From positions 19,913-83,912 of the forward strand of contig NZ_WHZV01000002.1 in the NCBI RefSeq assembly GCF_010667645.1: a stretch of DNA of 64,000 nt. Reading direction: 5' to 3'. Source of the stretch: Bifidobacterium platyrrhinorum (GTDB lineage: Bacteria; Actinomycetota; Actinomycetes; Actinomycetales; Bifidobacteriaceae). Every line of letters starts with the position of its first letter. The stretch's first letter is position 1. Made by a program: the position numbers and the translations under genes. Of this stretch, positions 28,376 through 36,944 are shown piece by piece. A model generated the notes under the pieces. The model was not told the origin of the DNA, did not search any database, and saw only the letters and a list, made by a program, of their open reading frames with translations.

Positions 28376-29761
28376 TCACATTGGCAAATATGTTGTAGCA
28401 GGCCCCTGGCCTTTTCGTGTCAGCATTCCCGCGCCTACAAGCTCCCTGATGATGCTGGATGCCATCGCCGGTGACATGCCGATGATCTGCTGCGCCTGGC
28501 GCCGCGTCACCGAGCCATGCTGTATGGCGTAATCGAGAATCAGACGTTGCCTTTCATTGAGAAGAAGATTGCCGCCCTCCTGCGTATTGCGTCCTGTATT
28601 TGTTATGGACGGTGACCGATTCGGCAAGGAGGATTCGGCTGATGAGGCCGCCGAATCCATATCGTCATCTGTGGTATGCCGTGGCAGGACGACCTTGAAC
28701 GAATGGTCGCTGATATCGAACTGTGGTTGTCGGGAATCGCCGCGGTAATCGCTTATAATCCTTCGGATGCCGGTGCCGTAGGCTTCCACCAACTTCAGGC
28801 GGTAAAACACGTTTACCAGTTTCGGATTGCGCTGCGACGAGATGCCGTTCATCATATCGTCACGGGTGAAATTGCCCGGCAGTCCGCCCAGATTCAGGAA
28901 CTCCATGTGGTCATCGAATATGCTGACCAACGCCGGGCCTGAAAGACCGTAATCGCGGTGGACGATCATATTCAGTACCACTTCACGCAATACCGTTGGC
29001 GAATAATCGTAGGTGTCGATTCGTCTCATGTCGCTCCCGGTGCGGGATCGGATGGCATTGTGGCGGTTGATGAATTCCGTCAGTTGATCGAGCTGTGCCA
29101 GCAGTGAACCGGAGAACTCCTGTCGATTGAGGAATGTCTCTTTGCCCGCGTCGGCGAATACGGCCGCTTTGATGGACGACGTGCACTGATCCGAAAGCAG
29201 CCATGCGAGGTTGGTGTACGTTTCGTTGGGATTCACCATGCCTAAGGTGCGTTGCGAGGATGGTGTGAATGCCAGATCATTGTCGGCGAACACACGCTGC
29301 ACGAACGTGAACGTCAGGTTCTGATCCAGTGATAGAGCATCTTCGAAGGAGCCTCCTGCGGTGGTTCTGATCATGTCCACTATCGCGGATTCGGAGGCTG
29401 GAATGGACGCCGCTCCGGAACGAATGTACACACCTGCCGGTCGGATTCCTTTATCTGCCAGGTAATACGGGCGATTGGTGCCGCGTTGAATATGTACGAC
29501 GACGATTGAATGCCCGGATGCGGTTTCCGTGTCCACTGAAACGAAGCTCATCGGGTCGGGTTTGATCCCATCGGAAATTGCCTGTGTCGCGCGCCGCATG
29601 GATTCATCGGGATTAGGCACGCCGACGATGGTCCCGTCGTCTTCGATTCCAAGATAGATGGTGCCCCCGTCGGAATTGGCGAATGCCACGGCTGAGCGTT
29701 TTGCTCCGTCGGTCCAATCGCGCTTGAACTCCGTTTGCGCATCCTCGCGGTGGTTGATCAT
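28376..29761 (-). CDS. AlbA_2 (Schlafen-like) domain regulator / ATP-binding protein, copy 2
   Basis: A 461-residue paralogue of the protein at 22619-24301. The AlbA_2 domain opens the protein (AQTEFKRDWTDG, VAFANSDGGTIYLGIEDDG); the middle has LREVVLNMIVHRDYGLSG and EFLNLGGLPGNFTRDD with YGTGIRRI; the end is a winged helix (VTRRQAQQIIGMSPAMASSIIREL). It likely binds DNA and a nucleotide and may be a regulator or part of a defence module; the target is unknown. GGAGGAA lies before the ATG. A 53-bp perfect palindrome begins 24 bases upstream. Confidence 0.83.
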   Translation of the reverse strand: MINHREDAQTEFKRDWTDGAKRSAVAFANSDGGTIYLGIEDDGTIVGVPNPDESMRRATQAISDGIKPDPMSFVSVDTETASGHSIVVVHIQRGTNRPYYLADKGIRPAGVYIRSGAASIPASESAIVDMIRTTAGGSFEDALSLDQNLTFTFVQRVFADNDLAFTPSSQRTLGMVNPNETYTNLAWLLSDQCTSSIKAAVFADAGKETFLNRQEFSGSLLAQLDQLTEFINRHNAIRSRTGSDMRRIDTYDYSPTVLREVVLNMIVHRDYGLSGPALVSIFDDHMEFLNLGGLPGNFTRDDMMNGISSQRNPKLVNVFYRLKLVEAYGTGIRRIISDYRGDSRQPQFDISDHSFKVVLPRHTTDDDMDSAASSAESSLPNRSPSITNTGRNTQEGGNLLLNERQRLILDYAIQHGSVTRRQAQQIIGMSPAMASSIIRELVGAGMLTRKGQGPATTYLPM

Positions 29762-29784
29762 CGATTCCTCCGATATCGGGCGAA

Positions 29785-29837
29785 ATTATCTGATAGTATC
29801 TTCTACTATCTGATAGTAGAAGATACTATCAGATAAT
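29785..29837. promoter_or_regulatory. 53-bp perfect palindrome upstream of AlbA gene 2
   Basis: Arms of 26 bases (29785-29810 and 29812-29837) are exact reverse complements around one central T at 29811. The arms contain nested TATCTGATA motifs (ATTATCTGATAGTATCTTCT...). It sits between the AlbA-domain start and the next gene's end. Compare the 52-bp element at 24346-24397, which sits in the same position before the other AlbA-domain gene. Confidence 0.88.
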
Positions 29838-29913
29838 GAGGTCAATCATCGGGGTGTTCTGACGGCTGTTGATGTTGGGCCGCGGCTGCTCATGCGTCCG
29901 TCTCTTGCGCTTG

Positions 29914-31254
29914 TCACCGCATGGCGCGGATGGCGGCGTCGCGCACGTGGCGTTCGAAGCGGCGGAGCTGTCGGGCGCCGGTGCAACGCATGCGTTCGGC
30001 GGGGGAGAGGCGGGCGATGAGCTCGTCCGCCATGCGCCGGTCGGCTTGGTAGGTCGCTTCGTTCTGCAACTGTCGCTGCCGGTCCTGCTGCCGGTCCTGT
30101 TGGCCGTCCCGGTCCTGCAGCGCATGCCGGTCCTGCGACTGATCCTGCGACATTTCTCCTTGCGCATCCCGCTGCCCGTCCATGCCGTCATCGGAGCCGT
30201 TCTCGCGAAGATTCAGGACCGCCTCTTCGTCGCGGAGCGCGTTGGTCATCAGGGCATAGCTGCGCTCGGGCAGGATGCCGCGGTCCATGCTGAGTCGAAA
30301 ATCACGTGCGGCGGCGGTTGCGCGGGCGTGATGGAACGCGAATGCGAGGCTGTCCTGATGGACTGTGGCCTGTTGATCAGCAGTGTCGGTGTCATCGTCA
30401 TTACCGCGGTTGCCACTCTCGGCAACGCCGACACCGACCAACCGGTGGTAGAGGATCACGTCGATGTCCGCGATCTTGTCCATGCGCGCGTACAGTTCGC
30501 CCGCGACCATGGCGTCGACCTCGGCCTCGTCTACGGATGCGGCTGCGGAGGCATGGTCTCCCATGGCTTCCTCCGGATCCACCTCCGCCTCCAATTCCGG
30601 GAACCGTATGCCGTCCCACGTCTCGCGCCGGTAGAGGCGGCACCAATGCTCGTCGCCGAGATAGCGGGCCTCGGTGTTGCGTCCCAGCTGGTCGCCGGTC
30701 AGCCGCATCGCTTTGCAGAACACGGTCTCGTACGCTTCCAGCGGATTCGTGAACAGCGTCACCGAATCCGGCTCCTTGGCGCCTTCCGCCGCCTGCTCGG
30801 CCACGTCGTAGATCGTGGACACGCCGAATCGCTTCGACCTCGCCTTGGCCATGTCGGCGCCGGTGCGGATCAACGCGTGCAGCAGCAGTTCGATGTTGCG
30901 GCGGTCGAGGATGTCATGCTGATCGGCGAACGCGAGATACGTGCCGTGCGCCGCGTCGAGGCCGGCGTTGCGCGCGGAGACGGCGGCCTCGGGGCCGGCG
31001 CCGGGGGTGACGCCATCGCGCGACGGCAGGCGCGTCGTGCGCACGCGGTCGTCGCGCGACGCGTATTCGTTCAGGATCGCCGGCGTCATATCGTCCGATC
31101 CGCGGTCCACGAGAAGGATCTCCAGATTCGTGTACGACTGGCGCAGAATCGAGTCGACGCAATACCGCACGTACCGCTCGGCGTTGTGCACCGGCACGAT
31201 GATCGAAACAAGCGGCGTGATCTTCGGCGTATTCGGCGGCGTGGTCAGCAGCAT
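29914..31254 (-). CDS. GT2-type glycosyltransferase with altered catalytic motifs
   Basis: A 446-residue protein that opens like a family 2 glycosyltransferase (PLVSIIVPVHNAERYVRYCV, YTNLEILLVDRGSDDMTP, SARNAGLDAAHGTYLAFADQ). Two usual residues are changed: the nucleotide motif reads VDRGSDD instead of VDDGSxD, and the metal site reads FADQHDILD instead of a LDSDD-type motif. The C-terminal third holds a Gln/Asp-rich low-complexity tract (QDRDGQQDRQQDRQRQLQ) made by DNA repeats of GCCGGTCCTG. It may be inactive or have changed donor. It ends beside a PADRRM...RFERHVRDAA helix. Function is uncertain. Confidence 0.7.
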   Translation of the reverse strand: MLLTTPPNTPKITPLVSIIVPVHNAERYVRYCVDSILRQSYTNLEILLVDRGSDDMTPAILNEYASRDDRVRTTRLPSRDGVTPGAGPEAAVSARNAGLDAAHGTYLAFADQHDILDRRNIELLLHALIRTGADMAKARSKRFGVSTIYDVAEQAAEGAKEPDSVTLFTNPLEAYETVFCKAMRLTGDQLGRNTEARYLGDEHWCRLYRRETWDGIRFPELEAEVDPEEAMGDHASAAASVDEAEVDAMVAGELYARMDKIADIDVILYHRLVGVGVAESGNRGNDDDTDTADQQATVHQDSLAFAFHHARATAAARDFRLSMDRGILPERSYALMTNALRDEEAVLNLRENGSDDGMDGQRDAQGEMSQDQSQDRHALQDRDGQQDRQQDRQRQLQNEATYQADRRMADELIARLSPAERMRCTGARQLRRFERHVRDAAIRAMR

Positions 31255-31571
31255 ATGATTCCGATACCTGGTTCCTTGTCATGGCGCCCTTGCGGGCGCC
31301 TGTCGCTCGCGCCGGCGCTGACTGCCGTCCGGTCGCGATCCGTGTTCTCATTCCCATGCGGTGCTCCGCTGGGAGGCCGGCTCCAGTATGGCACGCGTCG
31401 GCTGGACGTTACATGGGAGCCGCCGCGATTCTTCACACAATCCCGTCCGTATGCGGGCGATTGGGGCTATGTCCGATTGCGTCTGCTCTGTCTTGTGTTT
31501 ATTTATTGGTAACTATAAATCTGCATACAAAAAAGCTCTGATTTCTTCTATACTAGAAATTAGAGGTGGAA
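31255..31571. other. Divergent intergenic region
   Basis: The 317 bases between the GT2 gene and the AAA_14 gene hold no coding signal I can support. A short GC hairpin (GGCGCCCTTGCGGGCGCC, 31285-31302) lies near the GT2 start, and the part nearest the ATPase is AT-rich (31495-31560), suiting a promoter for it. Confidence 0.5.
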
Positions 31572-32798
31572 ATGATGTCGAATTATATCGTAAGAGAACA
31601 ATTGGCCGATGTGTTGCTTGAACATCGAGGTACACCTGAGATCAAGGTGCTTACGGGTGTGCGCCGATGCGGCAAGAGCACGCTGCTGTCGCATTACGCG
31701 GAGACGTTGATCGCCGACGGTGTTCCCAGGCGTAACGTGTTCACAAGACGATTCGACTCCTTCGATATTCCACTCGACTATTCCGCCGAGGCATTGTACC
31801 GGGAATTGCAGGAAGCCGTTGCGCAAGCCGATCCGGGTATGTTCTATGTATTCCTCGATGAGATTCAGGAAGTGTCCGGGTGGGAAGGGGTTGTCCGTCG
31901 CCTGCATACCCGGGAAGACACGGATGTGTATATCACGGGGTCCAATGCATATCTGCTGTCCGGTGAGCTTGCCACGTATCTGACCGGTCGTTACGTGACG
32001 ATCCCCGTCTACCCGTTGTCATTCCGTGAATATGCTTTGCATGCGGAAAAACAAAATGCGGGAACGTCTCGGGACCAACTGTTCGCCAGGTACATGATGT
32101 TCGGGGGAATGCCGGGCCTGTACGTCTCCGGCGACCCGGATCAAGGCAAGGCGGATGAGATCCTGGGGGCCATCTACGAATCCGTAGTGGTCAAGGACGT
32201 GGCCACCCGCTACGCCATCCGCGACCTTTCCGTATTGGAGAAGCTCAGCCGGTACCTGTTCTCCACGTCGGGCAACCTGTTCTCCACGAACAACGTGGTC
32301 AAAGTGCTGCGAAACGTCGGTATGAACGTGACGTATGCGACCGTCGACAATCAGATCGATGCCTTGGAGAAGGCGTTCATCATCTACGGGTGCGAACAGT
32401 CGAGGATCAGGGGCAAGGAACTGTTGCGCCCGCAACGCAAGTATTATCCCGTCGACAACGGCTTTCGTAATCTTGCCAACGGGTTCAACGGGGCCGATCT
32501 GGGTGCCCAACTGGAAGGCATCGTGTTCATGGAATTGCGGCGCCGCGGATACGCCGTGACGATCGGCACGATGCCGGGTGGCGAGATCGATTTCGTCGCC
32601 CGGCGGAACGCGGAGAAACTCTACATTCAAGTCACGTTGAACATGACCGATGAGCGTACCCGTGAACGCGAACTCCAGCCGTTGCGTGATTTGGACGATG
32701 CATTCCCTCGGATCGTCCTGACGCTCGACAGATTCGGAGGCGGTGTCACGTCCGAGGGGGTCCGCATCGTGAATGTGGTCGACTGGCTGTGTGAATGA
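31572..32798 (+). CDS. AAA_14/DUF4143 P-loop ATPase, copy 1
   Basis: A ~408-residue protein. The AAA_14 domain has Walker A TGVRRCGKST near residue 30 and Walker B MFYVFLDEIQEV near 95, with the sensor YITGSNAYLLSGELATYLTGR. The C-terminal DUF4143 domain ends in GGEIDFVARRN...YIQVTLN, where related nuclease-like folds have D...ExK; here the ExK position reads Q-V-T, which is common in one subfamily. The role of this family is not known; such genes are often accessory and occur in several diverged copies. TAGAGGTGG precedes two ATGs (31572 and 31575). A second member is at 35093-36259. Confidence 0.82.
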   Translation: MMSNYIVREQLADVLLEHRGTPEIKVLTGVRRCGKSTLLSHYAETLIADGVPRRNVFTRRFDSFDIPLDYSAEALYRELQEAVAQADPGMFYVFLDEIQEVSGWEGVVRRLHTREDTDVYITGSNAYLLSGELATYLTGRYVTIPVYPLSFREYALHAEKQNAGTSRDQLFARYMMFGGMPGLYVSGDPDQGKADEILGAIYESVVVKDVATRYAIRDLSVLEKLSRYLFSTSGNLFSTNNVVKVLRNVGMNVTYATVDNQIDALEKAFIIYGCEQSRIRGKELLRPQRKYYPVDNGFRNLANGFNGADLGAQLEGIVFMELRRRGYAVTIGTMPGGEIDFVARRNAEKLYIQVTLNMTDERTRERELQPLRDLDDAFPRIVLTLDRFGGGVTSEGVRIVNVVDWLCE

Positions 32799-32818
32799 TT
32801 CGCTGCGGGGCGCTCCGC

Positions 32819-33304
32819 TCACTCCTCGGCGCTGGTGGAGGCGATGACGGCCTTGGCGGCGGCGTCGAGGCCGCTGGTGGCGGAACGCAGGTCGTCGGAG
32901 TACTGGCGGATGGCGTCGATGGCGGCGTCCACGTCCTTCTGGGAACCGTTCGCCGGGCAGGTGGGCGCGTCGCCCAGCTTGTCGACGTCGGCCTGTGCGG
33001 ACTTGAGGTCGTCGAGCAGGGAGGCATCCTTCACGCCCTTGAGCTTCGACGCCGTGGCCGCTTCCTCCTGCGTGGTCTTCAGCGCGTCCTGATGCACCTT
33101 GAGCGCGGTGAGCTGCGTCCGGCAGTTCTCCACCGACTCGGCCGAAGCCTTGCCGCCGACCGTCAGCATGAACGCCGCGACCGTGATGGCGACCACCACG
33201 ACCGCCGCGATGATGCCGATGACGAGTCCCTTCTTCGACTTCTTCTGCGGCTGCTGGGCGGTGACGTTCTCGGGCTGGGTGTTCTGCGTGTTCTTCTCTT
33301 CCAT
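32819..33304 (-). CDS. Small membrane-anchored extracytoplasmic protein
   Basis: A 161-residue protein: a polar N-terminus rich in Gln/Asn, a KKSKKG motif, one membrane helix (GLVIGIIAAVVVVAITVAAF, about residues 26-45) and an Ala/Asp/Lys-rich outer part with two cysteines (NCRTQL and PTCPANG) that could form a disulfide. The outer part is probably helical. No family is recognised. AAGGAG lies before the ATG at 33304; the frame is open further upstream but that part is not protein-like. The 224-base gap before ugd contains three tandem 11-bp CCGGTTCAGCG repeats (33502-33532) that overlap the ugd stop. Confidence 0.7.
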   Translation of the reverse strand: MEEKNTQNTQPENVTAQQPQKKSKKGLVIGIIAAVVVVAITVAAFMLTVGGKASAESVENCRTQLTALKVHQDALKTTQEEAATASKLKGVKDASLLDDLKSAQADVDKLGDAPTCPANGSQKDVDAAIDAIRQYSDDLRSATSGLDAAAKAVIASTSAEE

Positions 33305-33528
33305 AAGGCACTCCTTCGTCTCGCGTATCAATCGCCCGTAACGTTCCGACGTGGTGCATGCGCTTCGCGGCATCGGCCGCCGGTCCGCGGGCAAACCCAA
33401 GCGAGTATACCCAAGCGGCGCCGCCACGCAACCGGATCGGGGACGAGTGACCGAAAACCGCGCGAAACGGTGAGACGGGAGTGGCGCTGGCCGGCTCGGT
33501 CCCGGTTCAGCGCCGGTTCAGCGCCGGT

Positions 33529-34788
33529 TCAGTCCCTGCGGAAGAGGTCGCGGGTGTAGACCTTGTCGCTGGCGTCGGCGAGGTCGGCGTTCCAGCGGTT
33601 GGAGATGATCACGTCGGCGTCGCGCTTGAACGCGGCGAGGTCGTGGGTGACGGGGCTGCCGAAGAAGTCGGGCGCGTCGAGCGTGGGCTCGTAGACGATC
33701 ACGTCCACTCCCTTCGCCTTGATGCGCTTCATCACGCCTTGGATGGCGGACTGGCGGAAGTTGTCGGAGCCGGACTTCATGGTCAGACGGTACACGCCGA
33801 CCACCGGGCGCGCCTTGCCGGCCGTGCGGGCGGCGTCGACGCGCTGGAGGATCTCGTCGGCGATGAAGTCCTTGCGTGTGGTGTTGGAGTCGACGATCGC
33901 CTCGATGAGGTTCTGCGGGACCTTGTCGTAGTTGGCGAGCAGCTGCTTGGTGTCCTTCGGCAGGCAGTAGCCGCCGTAGCCGAAGCTGGGGTTGTTGTAG
34001 TCGTCGCGGATGCGCGGGTCGTAGCAGACGCCCTTGATGATCTCGCGCGTGTTCAAGCCGCGGCTTTCCGCGTATGTGTCGAGTTCGTTGAAGTAGGCGA
34101 CGCGCAGCGCGAGGTACGTGTTCGCGAACAGTTTGATGGCCTCGGCCTCGGTGGTGCCGACCACGAGTTCGGGGATGCCGGTGGATCCGTCCGGGTTCGT
34201 GCGGGTCTGCTCGGCCGGGTCGGCGCCGCCGGCGAGCAGGCCGACGAACGTGCGGGCCGCCTCGACGGCCTCGGGGTCGTCCTGCGGGGCGCCGACGACG
34301 ATGCGGCTGGGGTGCAGGTTGTCGTACAGGGCGTGGCCCTCGCGCAGGAACTCGGGGGAGAACAGGATGCGACGGTCGTCGAAGCGTTCGCGGATCTGCC
34401 GCGTGTAGCCGACCGGGATCGTGGACTTGATGACGATCCACGCGGTCTTGTCGTACTTGCGGATCGCTTCGATGGCGGCTTCGACGCTGGAGGTGTCGAA
34501 GTAGTTCTTCTTCGGATCGTAGTTCGTGGGCGTGGCGACGACCGCGTAGTCGGCGCCCGTGTACGCCTGTTCCGGGTCGAGCGTGGCCTGGAAGTTCAGC
34601 GGGCGTTCGCCGCTTGCGTCGCCGTCGAGGAACGCGGTGATCTCGCGGTCCACGATCGGGCTTTTGCCGTTGTTGAGCAGTTCGACCTTTTCGGGCACGA
34701 TGTCCAGCGCGTGCACCTCGTTGTGCTGCGACAACAGCAACGCCACCGACAGACCGACATAACCAGTACCAGCAACCGCAACCTTCAC
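33529..34788 (-). CDS. ugd: UDP-glucose 6-dehydrogenase
   Basis: A 419-residue enzyme that oxidises UDP-glucose to UDP-glucuronate in two NAD-dependent steps. The N-terminal [18 protein letters not shown] binds [33 protein letters not shown] and the catalytic [16 protein letters not shown] Cys are present. It begins with a GTG at 34788 (AGGGAG upstream), where the family normally starts. UDP-glucuronate feeds acidic surface glycans. The gene is alone on its strand between a small membrane protein and repeats. Confidence 0.9.
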   Translation of the reverse strand: MKVAVAGTGYVGLSVALLLSQHNEVHALDIVPEKVELLNNGKSPIVDREITAFLDGDASGERPLNFQATLDPEQAYTGADYAVVATPTNYDPKKNYFDTSSVEAAIEAIRKYDKTAWIVIKSTIPVGYTRQIRERFDDRRILFSPEFLREGHALYDNLHPSRIVVGAPQDDPEAVEAARTFVGLLAGGADPAEQTRTNPDGSTGIPELVVGTTEAEAIKLFANTYLALRVAYFNELDTYAESRGLNTREIIKGVCYDPRIRDDYNNPSFGYGGYCLPKDTKQLLANYDKVPQNLIEAIVDSNTTRKDFIADEILQRVDAARTAGKARPVVGVYRLTMKSGSDNFRQSAIQGVMKRIKAKGVDVIVYEPTLDAPDFFGSPVTHDLAAFKRDADVIISNRWNADLADASDKVYTRDLFRRD

Positions 34789-34970
34789 GGCGTGCTCCCT
34801 TCCACGGGCCTTGCGTGGCCTACAGGCCGTTTGCGCATGGTCTTGCGCATGGTCCATGGGCCGTTTGAACAACCACCAGCCATTGTAGCGGTGGCGGGCG
34901 GAGCGGGATGATGAGAATGGGGAATGATTGCGGCGCGGGTGAGGAATATGGACTTCTGCGTCTTTGCGGC

Positions 34971-35040
34971 GTTTTCTGCATCATGATGAAGAATCATGAT
35001 GCAGAAAACCAACTAATGATGCAGAAAAATGATGCAGAAA
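34971..35040. repeat. ATGATGCAGAAA repeats with a 17-bp-arm hairpin
   Basis: The element ATGATGCAGAAA occurs in direct orientation at 34996-35007, 35016-35027 and 35029-35040, and inverted (TTTCTGCATCAT) at 34973-34984. The first two form a hairpin with perfect 17-bp arms (34971-34987 and 34993-35009, loop GAAGA). They lie between the stop of the second AAA_14 ATPase and the start of ugd. Confidence 0.85.
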
Positions 35041-35092
35041 TGGGAATCGTTCGAAAGCGGGAGTGTGAAACTCGGCGAGAACCGGGGTGGGA

Positions 35093-36259
35093 TTATCCCA
35101 CGAGTTCGTTCACATTATCGATGCCGATGACCTGTCCGTGCCGGGTCTCGAAGGTTTCGTTCCCTCCATAGATGACGAACCGGTGTTCCGGGTCGAGACC
35201 CATTACCGGTGCAAGATCTTCGAGGTTTTCGAACGCCTTCGGCCTATAGGTGGATGACGACTTCACTTCGATGGCATACTTCGGCTGTCCTCCCTTTTCG
35301 ATAATGAAGTCGATTTCCTTCTGGTTGCTGTCCCTCCAGTAGAACAGTTTCGGTTCGCGACCGATCGCCTGATACTGTTTGATGATTTCGACGGCGATGG
35401 CGTTCTCGTACAGATTGCCCCGGTATTGGCTGGTGAGCAGTTGCTCGGAGGATTCCATGCCCAACAGGTTCGCCGCAAGTCCGGTGTCGTAGAAGTAGAG
35501 CTTTGGTGCCTTGATGAGCCGCTTTCCGTAGTTTCTGTGGTAGGGGTGAAGCCTGAAAACGATGAAACTCGCTTCCAGTATGGACAGCCAATCGCGTGCT
35601 GTATCGGTGCTGATGTCGCAATCGTTGGCGAGGCTGGTGACGTTGAGTACCTCTCCGACGCGGGTGGCGCATATGGTGAGGAACGTATTGAACTCGGAGA
35701 CCTTCTTGACCCCCAATTCGGCGCGGACGTCGCGATCTATATAGGTCTTCACGTAATTGGGGAAGAAGTCGGCCGGGTCTATGCCCATGGTTAGAGGGCG
35801 GGGATAGCCGCCGTCGAACAGAAAGTCGTCGATGGTGCGCGGCGTTCGGTGCGCGGTGGCGAGTTCCGCATAGGACAGAGGGAGTAGGTGGAGCACGGCG
35901 ACGCGTCCGGCCAACGATTGGGAGATGCGTTGCATAAGCAGGAAATTCTGCGATCCGGACAGAATGTACTGACCGGGTTCGTTGCGACGGTCGATCGCTC
36001 CTTGCAAGTAGGAGAACAATGCGGGCGTGCGCTGCACTTCATCCAGGATCACGTGACTGTCGTATCTGTCGAGAAATGCCCGGGGGTCGTCCAATGCGGT
36101 CTCGCGCAGATCCTCATCTTCGAGTGAGAGATAACGGTAGTCGGGGAATGCTTCCTGCACGAGTGTGGATTTGCCGCTTTGGCGAGGACCGGTCAATGTG
36201 ACCGCGGGGAACAGTTTCGCCAAGGACAGCATCTTGGTGGTAAGTTCACGGGGAATCAT
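35093..36259 (-). CDS. AAA_14/DUF4143 P-loop ATPase, copy 2
   Basis: A 388-residue protein. Walker A is TLTGPRQSGKSTLVQ near residue 19 and Walker B SHVILDEVQRTP; the AAA_14 sensor part is YILSGSQNFLLMQRISQSLAG. The DUF4143 part ends in EIDFIIEKGGQPKYAIEVKSS, a complete D...ExK nuclease-like motif, unlike copy 1. Whether it cuts DNA is not known. AGGAGTCTC lies before the ATG at 36259. Six tandem 23-bp repeats lie about 75 bases upstream, so it may control itself by binding them. Confidence 0.82.
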   Translation of the reverse strand: MIPRELTTKMLSLAKLFPAVTLTGPRQSGKSTLVQEAFPDYRYLSLEDEDLRETALDDPRAFLDRYDSHVILDEVQRTPALFSYLQGAIDRRNEPGQYILSGSQNFLLMQRISQSLAGRVAVLHLLPLSYAELATAHRTPRTIDDFLFDGGYPRPLTMGIDPADFFPNYVKTYIDRDVRAELGVKKVSEFNTFLTICATRVGEVLNVTSLANDCDISTDTARDWLSILEASFIVFRLHPYHRNYGKRLIKAPKLYFYDTGLAANLLGMESSEQLLTSQYRGNLYENAIAVEIIKQYQAIGREPKLFYWRDSNQKEIDFIIEKGGQPKYAIEVKSSSTYRPKAFENLEDLAPVMGLDPEHRFVIYGGNETFETRHGQVIGIDNVNELVG

Positions 36260-36333
36260 GAGACTCCTGTCTGTGGGTATTACGGCGGGCGTTGAGTCGG
36301 CATATGGTGCGGTATCCGTGGGCTGAGCGACGT

Positions 36334-36471
36334 CTACTCGGTGATTTACATAAGGTCTAGTCGGCAATCTACATATACTCTACTCGGTGATTTACATAAG
36401 GTCTACTCGGCGATTTACATAGGTTCTACTCGTCGATTTACATAAATTGTACTCGGCGATCTGCATGGATC
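36334..36471. repeat. Six tandem 23-bp repeats upstream of AAA_14 copy 2
   Basis: Units start at 36334, 36357, 36380, 36403, 36426 and 36449, exactly 23 bases apart, with consensus CTACTCGGCGATTTACATAAG and small differences in the end units. There is no spacer, so it is not a CRISPR array. Each unit holds a short ATGTAAATCG-type core. The spacing of a little over two DNA turns puts the sites on a slowly turning face of the helix, as expected for a cooperative DNA-binding protein. Confidence 0.88.
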
Positions 36472-36944
36472 GGCAATGGCTGGTTGTGGCTGTGGGGTTT
36501 GCGACGGCGGTGTGGGCGGGAATTCGGGGGTTCGGAGCCTGGGGCTGAACGGGTGGCGAAGAGGAAGCTGGGCCGGTGACGAATGGGAGGGCAAGGCTGG
36601 TGGCGGTGGCAGTGACTCGGAAGTGGCAATGGCTGCGGGGGTCGGACCATGATTCACGGGGTGCTTTGCGTGGATGTTCGATTCTGTGCGGTGGTTTGTG
36701 CGGTTTTCCGGTGGGTGGCGCGGACCGGGTGCGGCGTGTCGGTTGGGATTCCGCCATTTACTCCAACGTTGTACTAGTTTCGTTTGCGTGGGAGTGAAGT
36801 CGGGTGTATCTTAAAGTCATCAACAAGTACAAGGTTGTACTAACCGGAAAGAACAGAACGTCATCGCAGTGATGCAATGTCGCTTTCGCCAATAAGTACA
36901 ACGTTGACTTAAATAGGAACTTACTCCGAGAGGAAAGGGACGAC
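36472..36944. other. Intergenic region with arabinofuranosidase promoter
   Basis: No gene is visible. The left part is GC-rich with simple GGC/GTG-type sequence. The right part (about 36760-36930) is AT-richer and carries three LacI-type operator-like sites before the GH51 gene, and holds its promoter. Confidence 0.6.
36763..36911. promoter_or_regulatory. Three LacI-type operator-like sites before the GH51 gene
   Basis: CCAACGTTGTACTA (36763-36776), AGTACAAGGTTGTACT (36826-36841) and TAAGTACAACGTTGACTTA (36893-36911) share a GTACAACNTTGTAC-like palindrome. A related AGTCAACGGAGACT is upstream of the LacI gene (42118-42131). They probably let the LacI protein repress both the GH51 gene and itself until an arabino-oligosaccharide is present. 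Confidence 0.6.

Noticed and set aside
29869-31512. A 547-codon open frame on the plus strand
   Set aside because: It lies opposite the GT2-type gene, which has clear glycosyltransferase motifs. The plus-strand product has no signature.
36334-36471. CRISPR array
   Set aside because: The repeats are contiguous with no spacers, and no cas gene is nearby.
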